A stretch of 56,392 bases of DNA from JBJELF01 sp051879015. GTDB lineage: Bacteria > Bacillota > Clostridia > Lachnospirales > Lachnospiraceae. Positions 26,643 to 34,260 of this stretch are shown here, piece by piece; the stretch's first letter is position 1, and each line of letters begins with the position of its first letter. Location: assembly GCA_051879015.1 (NCBI GenBank), contig JBJELF010000068.1:1-56392 (forward strand). Reading direction: 5' to 3'. The notes beneath the pieces were generated by a model. That model was not told where the DNA came from and ran no database searches. It saw nothing but the letters and a program-made list of their open reading frames with translations. The position numbers and the translations under genes are program-made.

Positions 26643-27890
26643 ATGGGAATGACGATGGCTGAAAAAATAATTGCCTGTGCAGCAGGTGTAGACACAGCGA
26701 AAGCAGGAGATATCCAGACGGTTACATTGGATCGACTGATGAGTAATGATGGTACCACGCATTTGACTATTGATATGTATAATAAATTAAAACATCCACA
26801 TATTGCAGATGTAAGTAAGTTAGTGTGGATTGTAGACCACAATATTCCAGCGGACAGTCCCAAAACTGCAGCTTCTCACAAGAAGATGCGTAATTTTGCA
26901 AGAGAGCATGGAATTACCTTTTATGAGGGTGAGGGTGTATGCCATCAGGTTATGATGGAGAAACATGTATGTCCGGGAGAATTGATTTTTGGTGCAGATA
27001 GTCATACCTGTGCTTACGGTGCATTAGGTGCTTTTGGTACTGGTGTAGGTTGTACGGATTATCTGTATGCTATGGTTACAGGGACTTCTTGGCTTTTGGT
27101 GCCAGAGACATTGCGCTTTAACTTAAAAGGGAAATTGCCAGAGGGTGTTTATGCAAGAGATTTGATTTTGACGATTATCGGAATGATTGGTGCAAATGGT
27201 GCCAACTATAAGGCTATGGAATTTGCTGGTGAAGGACTGCATAATCTGACTATGAGTGACCGTATCTCCATTTGTAACTTGTGTGTGGAGGCAGGAGCAA
27301 AAACGGCTTTGATGGAAGTAGATGATGTGGCAATGGAATATCTGACAAGTCGTGGAAGAAAGCCAAAGGCTTGCTTTAGCAGTGATGAGGATGCAGTATT
27401 TGCACAGGTTTACGATATTGATTTGAGCGAGATTCAGCCAATTGTGGCGAAACCTCATTTTGTCGACAATGTAGTGCCAGCAAAGGAATCTTTGGGTGTA
27501 ACGATTGATGAAGCATTTTTAGGTTCCTGTAATAATGGTCGTATCGAAGACTTGCGTGTAGGCGCAGCTATTATCAAGGGAAAGAAAGTAGCTCCAAAGG
27601 TGCGTTTCTTAGTCGTGCCAGCCAGCCGAGAGGTTTATCGTCAGGCGATGGAAGAAGGACTGCTGAATATTTTCATGGATGCAGGTGCGATTGTGATGAA
27701 TCCAAATTGTAGTGTTTGTTGGGGAAGTTGCCAAGGTGTTATCGGTGAGGGAGAAGTGTTGATAAGCACTGGTACTAGAAACTTCAAGGGTCGCGCAGGA
27801 CATCGCAATTCGTTTGTGTACTTGGCTTCTGCAGCTACCGTGACTGCTTCGGCGATTGCAGGTGAGATTGCTACAGCAGATATGGTATAA
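26643..27890 (+). CDS. leuC: Isopropylmalate dehydratase-family large subunit, first pair
   Basis: A 415-residue aconitase-superfamily large subunit, which with its small partner would move a hydroxyl group on a malate-type acid through a [4Fe-4S] cluster. The cluster ligands are C296 (GSCNNGR) and C356/C359 (NPNCSVCWG); usual LeuC proteins read GSCTNGR, so the Asn is a small difference from the second copy. Other family blocks are visible (HQVMMEKH, GADSHTCAYGALGAFGTGVG). Translation may begin at 26643 or at the ATG at 26655. No leuA or leuB is nearby. It may act on isopropylmalate, citramalate-derived or homoaconitate-type substrates. Confidence 0.85.
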   Translation: MGMTMAEKIIACAAGVDTAKAGDIQTVTLDRLMSNDGTTHLTIDMYNKLKHPHIADVSKLVWIVDHNIPADSPKTAASHKKMRNFAREHGITFYEGEGVCHQVMMEKHVCPGELIFGADSHTCAYGALGAFGTGVGCTDYLYAMVTGTSWLLVPETLRFNLKGKLPEGVYARDLILTIIGMIGANGANYKAMEFAGEGLHNLTMSDRISICNLCVEAGAKTALMEVDDVAMEYLTSRGRKPKACFSSDEDAVFAQVYDIDLSEIQPIVAKPHFVDNVVPAKESLGVTIDEAFLGSCNNGRIEDLRVGAAIIKGKKVAPKVRFLVVPASREVYRQAMEEGLLNIFMDAGAIVMNPNCSVCWGSCQGVIGEGEVLISTGTRNFKGRAGHRNSFVYLASAATVTASAIAGEIATADMV

Positions 27891-28063
27891 AGTACTGTAT
27901 CAGTTCAGTCTCAAAGCAGAGACGGATGGGATGCTTGCAGACCAGTCCGCTTTCGAGACAACAACAGGTATGAGCAAGTAGGGCGGTAGTTTGGATGACG
28001 AAAGAATAAAATGGATAATAGGTTGTAGAGATTAAGAGATAATTCATGGGAGAATGAATCATT

Positions 28064-28588
28064 ATGAATGAGATAGATATGAGTAAAATAGAGAAAAACG
28101 AGACATTCACTGGAAAGGTTTGGGTATTGGGCGATGACATCGACACCGATATTATCATTCCAACCGAATATTTAGCGTTGAAAACCGTACAGGATATGAC
28201 ACCTTATGCCTTTTCTCCTTTACGCCCGGAATTGGCAGGAAAGATTCAGCCAGGTGATATTATTGTGGCTGGCAAAAACTTTGGTTGTGGCTCCTCCAGA
28301 GAGCAGGCACCAGAGATTATCAAGGCATTGGGGATAAAATGTGTCATTGCGAAGTCCTTTGCCCGTATTTTCTTCCGCAATTCCATCAACAATGGACTGT
28401 TGCTGATTGAAAATGCCGACTTACATGATGCAGTCAGTGAGGGAGATGTGATTGAGGTGGAAGTCAATGCACAGATTACCCATAAGGGAAAGACATATCC
28501 AATTGCTTCTCTGCCAGCCAATTTAGTGGAAATTCTTGAGGCAGGTGGTCTGGTAAAGGCCATGCGCAGACGCAATGGTTTGGAGTGA
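28064..28588 (+). CDS. leuD: Isopropylmalate dehydratase-family small subunit, second pair
   Basis: A 174-residue small subunit with the same fold as the gene at 26165 but clearly diverged. DDIDTDIIIPTEYLALK carries the specificity loop as YLAL instead of YLLF, and FGCGSSREQAPEIIKALG is conserved. It has an N-terminal extension of about 13 residues and a slightly longer C-terminus. It begins 173 bp after the first large subunit; that gap holds hairpin-capable sequence but no class I could name. The large subunit starts 10 bp downstream of its stop. Substrate may differ from that of the first pair. Confidence 0.85.
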   Translation: MNEIDMSKIEKNETFTGKVWVLGDDIDTDIIIPTEYLALKTVQDMTPYAFSPLRPELAGKIQPGDIIVAGKNFGCGSSREQAPEIIKALGIKCVIAKSFARIFFRNSINNGLLLIENADLHDAVSEGDVIEVEVNAQITHKGKTYPIASLPANLVEILEAGGLVKAMRRRNGLE

Positions 28589-28598
28589 GGTGACGAAA

Positions 28599-29840
28599 AT
28601 GGGACATACAATTATTGAAAAGATTATTGGCAGAAATGTTGGAAAATCCGTAAAGTCAGGAGACATTGTGACAGTTAATGTGGATCGTGTCATGATTCAT
28701 GATATTTTTATTCCATTTGTAGCAGATAAGTTTGAAGAGATGGGTTTTACCAAACTCTGGGACCCAGATAAGGTGGTATTGATTTATGACCATTTGGTGC
28801 CAGCAAGTCAGGTGGATGACACCAGACATTTCCGTGTAGGAAATGAATTTGTAGAGAAGTATGGCATGACTCATATTCATCGCTCAGACGGTATCTGTCA
28901 TCAATTGATGACGGAGGCAGGTTATGTGAAACCAGGAGATATTGCCTTTGGTACGGATAGTCATACAACTACTTATGGTTGTGTGGGAGCTTTTTCATCG
29001 GGTATTGGTTATACGGAGATGGCGAGTGTATTAGGTACAGGTCAAATGTGGGTGAAGGTACCAGAAACCATCAAAGTGACAATTCATGGTACTTTGCCAG
29101 AGAATGTGACTTCCAAAGATATCATCTTGCGATTGATTGGTGATTTGGGTGCGGATGGTGCTACTTATCAGGCATTAGAGTTTGCAGGAAGCACTGTGGA
29201 AGCGATGTCTGTGGCAAGTCGTATGACCATATCAAACATGGCTATTGAAGCAGGTGCAAAATGTGCCGTCTTTACGCCAGATGAGAAGACTGCGGAATAT
29301 TGTGAAATTGAATTAACAGATGCAGAGCGCAGTCTGGTGGGAGATGCCGATGCCAAGTATATCCGCGAGATTACCTATCAGGCAGAGGATTTGGTGCCTG
29401 TGATGGCATGTCCGTCTCAGGTGGACAACATCAAGCCAGTCAGGGAATTGTTGGGAACTAAGATTGATCAGGTCTTCATTGGCTCTTGTACGAACGGTCG
29501 TCTGGAAGATTTGCAGCGTGCCGCTAGCATTTTAAAGGGAAAGAAAGTGGCACCATTTGTCAAGTTGATTGTGACACCAGCCAGCCGAAAAATTTATAAG
29601 CAGGCTTTGGCAGATGGTACCTTGGGTATTTTATCTGATGCAGGTGCGATTATTACTCATCCAGGATGTGGATTGTGCTGTGGACGTACTGGCGGTATCT
29701 TGAGCGATGGCGAGCGTGTGGTGGCAACCAACAATCGAAACTTCCTCGGACGTATGGGAACTTCTAAGGTAGAGATTTATTTGGCATCACCAGCAACAGC
29801 AGCAGCCTGTGCCATTGCAGGGGAGATTGTAGAGCCATAA
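28599..29840 (+). CDS. leuC: Isopropylmalate dehydratase-family large subunit, second pair
   Basis: A 413-residue large subunit with canonical cluster motifs: C297 in GSCTNGR and C357/C360 in HPGCGLCCG, with an extra Cys at 361. The substrate-side blocks HQLMTEAGYVKPGDIAFG and GTDSHTTTYGCVGAFSSGIG are present. The start at 28599 follows GGAGTGAGGTG; an in-frame ATG at 28575 lies inside the preceding gene and is less likely. Compared with the first copy it is closer to standard LeuC, so it is the better candidate for leucine synthesis. A long perfect terminator hairpin follows. Confidence 0.85.
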   Translation: MGHTIIEKIIGRNVGKSVKSGDIVTVNVDRVMIHDIFIPFVADKFEEMGFTKLWDPDKVVLIYDHLVPASQVDDTRHFRVGNEFVEKYGMTHIHRSDGICHQLMTEAGYVKPGDIAFGTDSHTTTYGCVGAFSSGIGYTEMASVLGTGQMWVKVPETIKVTIHGTLPENVTSKDIILRLIGDLGADGATYQALEFAGSTVEAMSVASRMTISNMAIEAGAKCAVFTPDEKTAEYCEIELTDAERSLVGDADAKYIREITYQAEDLVPVMACPSQVDNIKPVRELLGTKIDQVFIGSCTNGRLEDLQRAASILKGKKVAPFVKLIVTPASRKIYKQALADGTLGILSDAGAIITHPGCGLCCGRTGGILSDGERVVATNNRNFLGRMGTSKVEIYLASPATAAACAIAGEIVEP

Positions 29841-29897
29841 AAGGACTATTGATTGCAAGAGAAATCTTTATAACATGATAAGAATATTATGAGCAAA

Positions 29898-29943
29898 GAG
29901 AAAGCCATGCATTTGATATTTACATGAAATGCATGGCTTTCTC
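29898..29943. terminator. Long perfect hairpin between convergent genes
   Basis: A 17-bp perfect stem from GAGAAAGCCATGCATTT (29898-29914) to its complement (29927-29943), with a 12-nt loop. It lies between the leuCD-type operon and the minus-strand TauE operon and probably ends transcription from both sides, although U-runs are weak. Confidence 0.8.
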
Positions 29944-29946
29944 TCA

Positions 29947-30082
29947 TTAAATAATTATATTCAGCAATATTAAAATGGCTAAGAAAATAAGATTGATTGC
30001 AGTAAAGCAGATAAAGCAGTTTCCCTTCCTGTCTGGATAAGCATTGGCAATCTGTTTGTAAGAAACATTCTTTTCATCTCAT
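29947..30082 (-). pseudogene. Small single-pass membrane protein, apparently frameshifted at its start
   Basis: Downstream of the TauE gene on the same strand, AAGGGG is followed by ATG at 30082, but the frame closes after two codons (ATG AGA TGA). Two bases over, an open frame of 43 codons runs to a stop at 29947-29949. It encodes a charged start (DEKNVSYKQIANAYPDRKG) and a hydrophobic helix of about 20 residues (CFICFTAINLIFLAILILL). Adding a GA dinucleotide at the start would restore one protein. It may be a real frameshift, a sequencing error, or chance. The terminator hairpin lies right after it. Confidence 0.4.
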
Positions 30083-30135
30083 AATCCCCTTATCAATTTG
30101 ATGTGTTTCATCCTTACTCAGTAATGTTGTTTGTC

Positions 30136-30912
30136 TTAATTAAGCGCAGAAAAGGCAAAGATAACAATACCCAACACAACCAGTACAATACCAGTGGCAC
30201 GGTTTAAAGTCTTTGGTTCTGCTTTGTTGGCAAAGCGTGCGGCGATTCTGGCCCATAACAGAGTAAAAATAATGCATAAAATCATGACTGTCCAGTCTGG
30301 TGTGCCGCCAATTGTGAAGTGGGAGACAGATCCCGTCAAGGCAGTAAAGGCCATGATAAAAACACTGGTGCCTACTGCTGTTTTTAGTTCATAACCAAGT
30401 ACGGAAGTTAGAATCAGCAGCATCATCATTCCGCCGCCAGCACCGACAAAGCCACAGATAAAACCGATGATAACACCACAGATGATGGATTGAATCACTC
30501 GCTTTTGAGCGGAGACGGACTGCATTTGTTCTTTGGTAGTCATTACGGGCTTTACAATGAATTTAACACCCAGGATAAAAGTCATCAAAACAGATAAATT
30601 TCCCATGGTAGCAGATGGGATTAAGCTGGAGAGATAGCTGCCGATGACTGTAAACAGCAGTACCGTTATCATCATAATCATACCATTTTTTATGTCCAGA
30701 TTATCATTTTTTCCATAAGTATAGGCAGAAACAGCGCTGGCCAATACATCTGAGGCGAGAGCGATACCTACGGCCATGTATGGCTCCATGTCTAAAAAGG
30801 TAATCAGCATGGGGCTGATGACTGCTGCTGCACTCAGTCCTGCAAAACCAGTTCCAAGACCTGCTCCCATACCGGCGAAAAAGGTGATTAAAAGTGTAAA
30901 TAAAAATTGCAT
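30136..30912 (-). CDS. TauE/SafE-family anion permease
   Basis: A 258-residue membrane protein with about eight hydrophobic segments and the internal two-fold repeat of the TauE/SafE (sulfite/sulfonate exporter) family: GMGAGLGTGFAGLSAAAVISP in the first half and IGFICGFVGAGGGMMMLLIL in the second. Substrate in this family ranges over sulfite, sulfonates and other organic anions and cannot be read from the sequence. On the minus strand the start follows GAAAGGAG, and a TGC-TACAAT extended -10 box lies at about 30953-30958. It is isolated from metabolic partners, so its role is open. Confidence 0.85.
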   Translation of the reverse strand: MQFLFTLLITFFAGMGAGLGTGFAGLSAAAVISPMLITFLDMEPYMAVGIALASDVLASAVSAYTYGKNDNLDIKNGMIMMITVLLFTVIGSYLSSLIPSATMGNLSVLMTFILGVKFIVKPVMTTKEQMQSVSAQKRVIQSIICGVIIGFICGFVGAGGGMMMLLILTSVLGYELKTAVGTSVFIMAFTALTGSVSHFTIGGTPDWTVMILCIIFTLLWARIAARFANKAEPKTLNRATGIVLVVLGIVIFAFSALN

Positions 30913-31053
30913 AATGAAAATACTCCTTTCTTCGGAAATAATTTTAAAATGTATTGTAGCACAAGTCTGGGAGGATGGACTAGATGTTCACAAAATTTTC
31001 GCAGGTATGAGACAATAGTCATGCATAAAGAAAAAATGAGGAATATTTTTTAC

Positions 31054-31082
31054 TTGAAATAAAGATAAAAAAGAGATATAAT
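31054..31082 (+). promoter_or_regulatory. Sigma-A promoter with no gene directly downstream
   Basis: TTGAAA (31054-31059) and TATAAT (31077-31082) are spaced by 17 bp, a near-consensus promoter. Transcription from about 31089 would cross about 400 bp without a gene before the hairpin at 31501, so it may drive a non-coding RNA or a long queC leader. Confidence 0.65.
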
Positions 31083-31453
31083 CTGTGTACATAGGAAGAT
31101 TGACTATACTTCCTTGTAACAAATCGTCCATGTGCTCGTAAGACGGCTTGATTGTAGAGTTTCCTGCTCCAACAAAAAGACAGTATCCAAAAGTCTGAAA
31201 AGAAGGTACGGTTAATGCAAAATGTTGTCAGTTAGGATCTTTATGGCTTGTTGTGGAGAGTATCCAGAATAATTCGGTCAAACAATTGAATAGACAGTTC
31301 GTAACCATCCTGTCGTTAAATAAAACTAGGACTTTTAAGCATGAGCAATTAGTGTCATTATGTCCTGATTTCTCATGCTTATTTATATGCTGCAATACTT
31401 CTGCTTTGTGATTGTCGGATGCTTGTGGGGCACTGAAAGTATCGTGTATCAAC

Positions 31454-31471
31454 TTTTGACCTTAGTATCAT
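31454..31471 (+). repeat. Dispersed element, right arm only (copy 5)
   Basis: TTTTGACCTTAGTATCAT matches the family consensus. A left arm is not clear; a weak candidate lies near 31327. It lies upstream of queC within the long intergenic region. Confidence 0.55.
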
Positions 31472-31500
31472 AGTAATAGCAGCAAGGTCTATGTTTTATA

Positions 31501-31534
31501 ATGAGGTGGTTGTCACAGTGACCATCTCATTTTT
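31501..31534 (+). terminator. Terminator-like hairpin upstream of queC
   Basis: ATGAGGTGGT pairs with ACCATCTCAT (31501-31510 with 31521-31530, one G-T pair), followed by TTTT. It is about 90 bp before queC. It could end an upstream RNA or act as the expression platform of a leader; no aptamer was identified. Confidence 0.6.
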
Positions 31535-31551
31535 GGTTGAATTATTCCATT

Positions 31552-31589
31552 GATGTTGGAGTTAAAAAGTATTTTAACCCTGGTATCAT
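31552..31589. repeat. Dispersed inverted-repeat element, copy 6
   Basis: GATGTTGGAGTTAAAA pairs with TTTTAACCCTGGTATC across a 4-nt loop, and TTTTAT follows. Both arms carry A in place of the usual G (TTAA for TTGA), a paired change that keeps the stem. It ends 35 bp before the queC start. Confidence 0.6.
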
Positions 31590-31623
31590 TTTATCTATAT
31601 TTATTTTGGAAAGGAATAAAATA

Positions 31624-32319
31624 ATGAGAGCATTAGTTTTATTTAGCGGGGGATTAGACAGTTCGGTATGTCTGGGACTCGCAGTAAAAAAGTATGGTGC
31701 AGAGCAAGTGCTTGCCCTGTCCGTTTATTATGGTCAAAAGCACACAAAGGAATTAAAAGCTGCGGAGTCAGTGGCAAAGTACTATCATGTACAGCGCATT
31801 ACGCTGGATTTGGGAGAAATTTTTAAGGATAGTCACTGCAGTCTCCTTTCGGCCGCTGAAGAGGCGATTCCTCATGAAGAGTATTCTAAGCAATTGGAAT
31901 GCACTCACGGTGCTCCTGTCACCACCTATGTTCCGTATCGCAACGGTTTATTTTTGTCCTCTGCGGCGGCTATTGCTTTAAGTCATGGCTGTGAGGTTAT
32001 CTATTATGGGGCTCACGCTGATGATGCTGCTGGAAATGCTTATCCAGATACTAGTGTAGCATTTCATGAAGCTATCTCACGTGCAATTTATCTTGGAAGC
32101 GGAAATGTCTTGAAGGTAGAAGCTCCATTTATCAAGAAGTCAAAGGCCGATGTGGTAGCTTGTGGTTTATCCCTTGGAGTACCCTTTGAGCTGACTTGGA
32201 GCTGCTATGAAGGTGATGATAAACCATGCGGTGTGTGCGGCACCTGCCGTGATCGTATTAAAGCGTTTGAACTCAATGGCAGCAAAGATCCGTTGGTCTA
32301 TCAGTTAAAAGAAGTATAG
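31624..32319 (+). CDS. queC: 7-cyano-7-deazaguanine (preQ0) synthase
   Basis: A 231-residue cytoplasmic enzyme converting 7-carboxy-7-deazaguanine to preQ0 with ATP and ammonia, in queuosine synthesis. The PP-loop SGGLDSS (8-14) binds ATP, and the C-terminal zinc site has four cysteines (C194, C202, C205, C208) in the QueC spacing. Length is normal. The start at 31624 follows GGAAAGGA; an upstream in-frame extension to 31537 runs through a repeat element and is rejected. A queuosine-precursor-type transporter follows 51 bp later and queF after that. The queD and queE genes are not in the window. Confidence 0.93.
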   Translation: MRALVLFSGGLDSSVCLGLAVKKYGAEQVLALSVYYGQKHTKELKAAESVAKYYHVQRITLDLGEIFKDSHCSLLSAAEEAIPHEEYSKQLECTHGAPVTTYVPYRNGLFLSSAAAIALSHGCEVIYYGAHADDAAGNAYPDTSVAFHEAISRAIYLGSGNVLKVEAPFIKKSKADVVACGLSLGVPFELTWSCYEGDDKPCGVCGTCRDRIKAFELNGSKDPLVYQLKEV

Positions 32320-32370
32320 TGGGCAGTGTAAAAAGAAAAATTAACAAAGAGTAAAAGGAGTTTTGTCATT

Positions 32371-33081
32371 ATGTCCAACGAGTTTATTTTTGTACTATGT
32401 GTTTTATTTTATCTCGGCTGTGTCCTGCTGCTGTATAAGTTATATGGAAAAAATGGTCTGTATGCATTTACGGTCTTTAGTACCATCTTGGCAAATATCG
32501 AAGTTTGCAAATGTATTGATTTGTTTGGTTTATCTACTACTGCGGGAAATGTCCTCTATGCAGCAACTTTCCTGGTAACTGATATTTTAAGTGAGTGCTA
32601 TGGAAAGAAAGAGGCAGGAAAGGCTGTTAAGTATGGATTTACTATCACGATTATGTGGATTATCGGTACTCAGCTCACTTTGCTGTTTACGCCAAATGCC
32701 AATGATTATATTAGTGATAGTTTGAAGATGGTTTTTGGTTTAGTCCCTCGTGTAGCTTTTGCCAGTATGGTAGGTTATGTAGTCAGTCAGAATGTGGATG
32801 TATTTTTATATCATCGCATTTGGGAAAAGACAGGAGGAAATTCATCCAGGCTGTGGGTACGAAATAATTTCAGTACATTGACCAGTCAGGCACTGGACAC
32901 GATCTTGTTTACAACCCTTGCATTCTGGGGAACCTATCCAGTGGACGTGTTCATCAGTATTTTGCTGACCACCTATTTATTCAAAGTAATTGTAGCTTTT
33001 TTGGATACGCCTTTTATTTATATGGCAAGAAAAATCAGACCGCTTGATATGGATGACAGTCAATATCCGGGAAGAAAGTAG
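32371..33081 (+). CDS. Queuosine precursor transporter (VUT/YhhQ family)
   Basis: A 236-residue membrane protein with about six hydrophobic segments and the VUT-family signature ATFLVTDILSECYGKKEAGK (about 68-87). Members import preQ0, preQ1 or queuine. Placement between queC and queF supports this role strongly. AAAGGAG precedes the start by about 11 bp. Which of the precursors it carries cannot be read from sequence; having queC and queF together with an importer suggests the cell both makes and salvages precursors. Confidence 0.88.
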   Translation: MSNEFIFVLCVLFYLGCVLLLYKLYGKNGLYAFTVFSTILANIEVCKCIDLFGLSTTAGNVLYAATFLVTDILSECYGKKEAGKAVKYGFTITIMWIIGTQLTLLFTPNANDYISDSLKMVFGLVPRVAFASMVGYVVSQNVDVFLYHRIWEKTGGNSSRLWVRNNFSTLTSQALDTILFTTLAFWGTYPVDVFISILLTTYLFKVIVAFLDTPFIYMARKIRPLDMDDSQYPGRK

Positions 33082-33131
33082 TTAAAGCAATGTTTGAGTC
33101 AAAATGACTTTTAGAGCTGCTATTATAAAAA

Positions 33132-33184
33132 GATACTAGGGTCAAACGCTCATCCATTTTATGCTTGCATGAAATGGATGAGTT
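33132..33184 (-). repeat. Dispersed inverted-repeat element, copy 7, reverse orientation
   Basis: The arm GATACTAGGGTCAAACG (33132-33148) is followed by a long stem, CTCATCCATTT pairing with AAATGGATGAG, tipped by ATGC-TT-GCAT. The tip matches copy 1 at the window start (GCATG-AA type), showing that the core is also related. The far arm is degenerate. It lies between the transporter and queF. Confidence 0.6.
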
Positions 33185-33220
33185 TAAGAACCTCATAAAA
33201 AATAGAAAGGAAATTATATT

Positions 33221-33721
33221 ATGTCAAATCGTGAACAGGAAGAATCCATTACCTTATTAGGAAATAAGAAAACCATTTATCACTCAGATTATGCACCAGA
33301 AGTATTGGAGACCTTTGTCAACAAGCATCCGGATAATGATTATTTTGTGCGTTTCAATTGTCCTGAGTTTACCAGTCTGTGTCCTATCACAGGGCAGCCC
33401 GATTTTGCTACTATCACCATTAATTATGTGCCAGATGTGCGTATGGTAGAGAGCAAAAGCTTAAAATTATATTTGTTTAGTTTTCGTAATCATGGTGATT
33501 TTCATGAGGATTGTGTCAATATCATTATGAAAGATTTAATTAAGCTTATGGAACCGAAGTACATTGAGGTACAGGGAAGATTTACACCCAGAGGAGGCAT
33601 TTCTATTGATCCATACTGTAATTATGGAAAGGTCGGCACAAAATGGGAAAAGATGGCAGAGCAGCGTTTGTTATGGCATGATATGCAGATTGGAGATTCC
33701 AAAACAGGTATGAGAGTTTAG
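33221..33721 (+). CDS. queF: NADPH-dependent 7-cyano-7-deazaguanine reductase
   Basis: A 166-residue cytoplasmic enzyme of the short (unimodular) QueF type, reducing the nitrile of preQ0 to the amine of preQ1 with NADPH. The catalytic Cys is C54 (EFTSLCPITGQPDF) with D61 downstream, and the QueF substrate motif ESKSLKLY is at 77-84; the partner stretch FRNHGDFHED follows. Length matches the single-domain class. GAAAGGA precedes the start. It is in line with queC and the transporter; a repeat element lies in the 139-bp gap before it. Confidence 0.94.
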   Translation: MSNREQEESITLLGNKKTIYHSDYAPEVLETFVNKHPDNDYFVRFNCPEFTSLCPITGQPDFATITINYVPDVRMVESKSLKLYLFSFRNHGDFHEDCVNIIMKDLIKLMEPKYIEVQGRFTPRGGISIDPYCNYGKVGTKWEKMAEQRLLWHDMQIGDSKTGMRV

Positions 33722-33749
33722 AATCATTTCAGGGAGAAGTAAGTGTAGG

Positions 33750-34226
33750 ATGACAAAAAAACAAGTATTGTTGATGATTGCAATCATTGTCTGGATGGGA
33801 TTTATTTTTTCTATGTCTGCTCAAAATGGAAGTGAATCACAGGCTTTGAGTGATGGTGTGGTTGACAAGATTGTACGTCTGATTGGAGAGGTAGTGACAG
33901 ATGAGCCGCTTTCTGATTCATTGGTTAGTCAGATTTCGTTTTTGGTGCGTAAGGCGGCTCATATGACTGAGTATGCCATTTTAGGATTTTTATGTATTTG
34001 GTATGCGGATGATCTCTGGGGAAAGGGAATTAAGGTAAAGTTGGGGTGCTGGCTTTTTGCCACATGCTATGCGGTCACCGATGAATTTCATCAACTTTTT
34101 AGCGACGGACGCTCGGCTCAAATAAGAGATGTCTGTATTGATTCTGCAGGAGTTATCATTGGAATATTGGCATTTTTTTGCATTTGTGCTATACTAAGAA
34201 TGATTGATTGTAACAGTCAGAGATGA
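33750..34226 (+). CDS. VanZ-like membrane protein
   Basis: A 158-residue membrane protein of the VanZ-like family: an N-terminal helix (about 5-22), the conserved RKAAHMTEYAILGFL block (about 70-84), and DEFHQLFSDGRSAQIRDVCID (about 111-131) followed by a last helix. In vancomycin clusters VanZ lowers teicoplanin sensitivity, but most family members outside such clusters have no known role. It starts 28 bp after queF with a weak ribosome site and ends 34 bp before an aminotransferase gene. No resistance genes accompany it, so a resistance role is not suggested. Confidence 0.85.
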   Translation: MTKKQVLLMIAIIVWMGFIFSMSAQNGSESQALSDGVVDKIVRLIGEVVTDEPLSDSLVSQISFLVRKAAHMTEYAILGFLCIWYADDLWGKGIKVKLGCWLFATCYAVTDEFHQLFSDGRSAQIRDVCIDSAGVIIGILAFFCICAILRMIDCNSQR

Positions 34227-34260
34227 CTGAATAGTTACAAAGTGGAGGTAAAGATAAATT

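Larger units (their letters stand above)
30913..31623. other. 711-bp intergenic region with promoter, hairpins and two repeat copies
   Basis: No convincing gene is found. The TauE promoter lies at the left. A sigma-A promoter reading right is at 31054-31082. A hairpin GGAAG..CTTCC starts near 31096 and a 9-bp stem AAGCATGAG/CTCATGCTT with a long loop lies at about 31338-31380. A repeat arm (31454-31471), a terminator-like hairpin (31501-31534) and another repeat copy (31552-31589) precede queC. No known preQ1 riboswitch pattern was recognised. Confidence 0.6.

Noticed and set aside
27891..28063. Possible T-box or other leader between the two leuCD-type pairs
   Set aside because: AGGGCGGTAG loosely recalls the T-box antiterminator sequence, but the conserved GGNACC core, a terminator and a specifier stem are missing.
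31091..31200. Possible preQ1 or purine riboswitch upstream of queC
   Set aside because: The short C-rich loop and A-rich tail of preQ1-I and the purine three-way junction are not found; only generic hairpins are seen.
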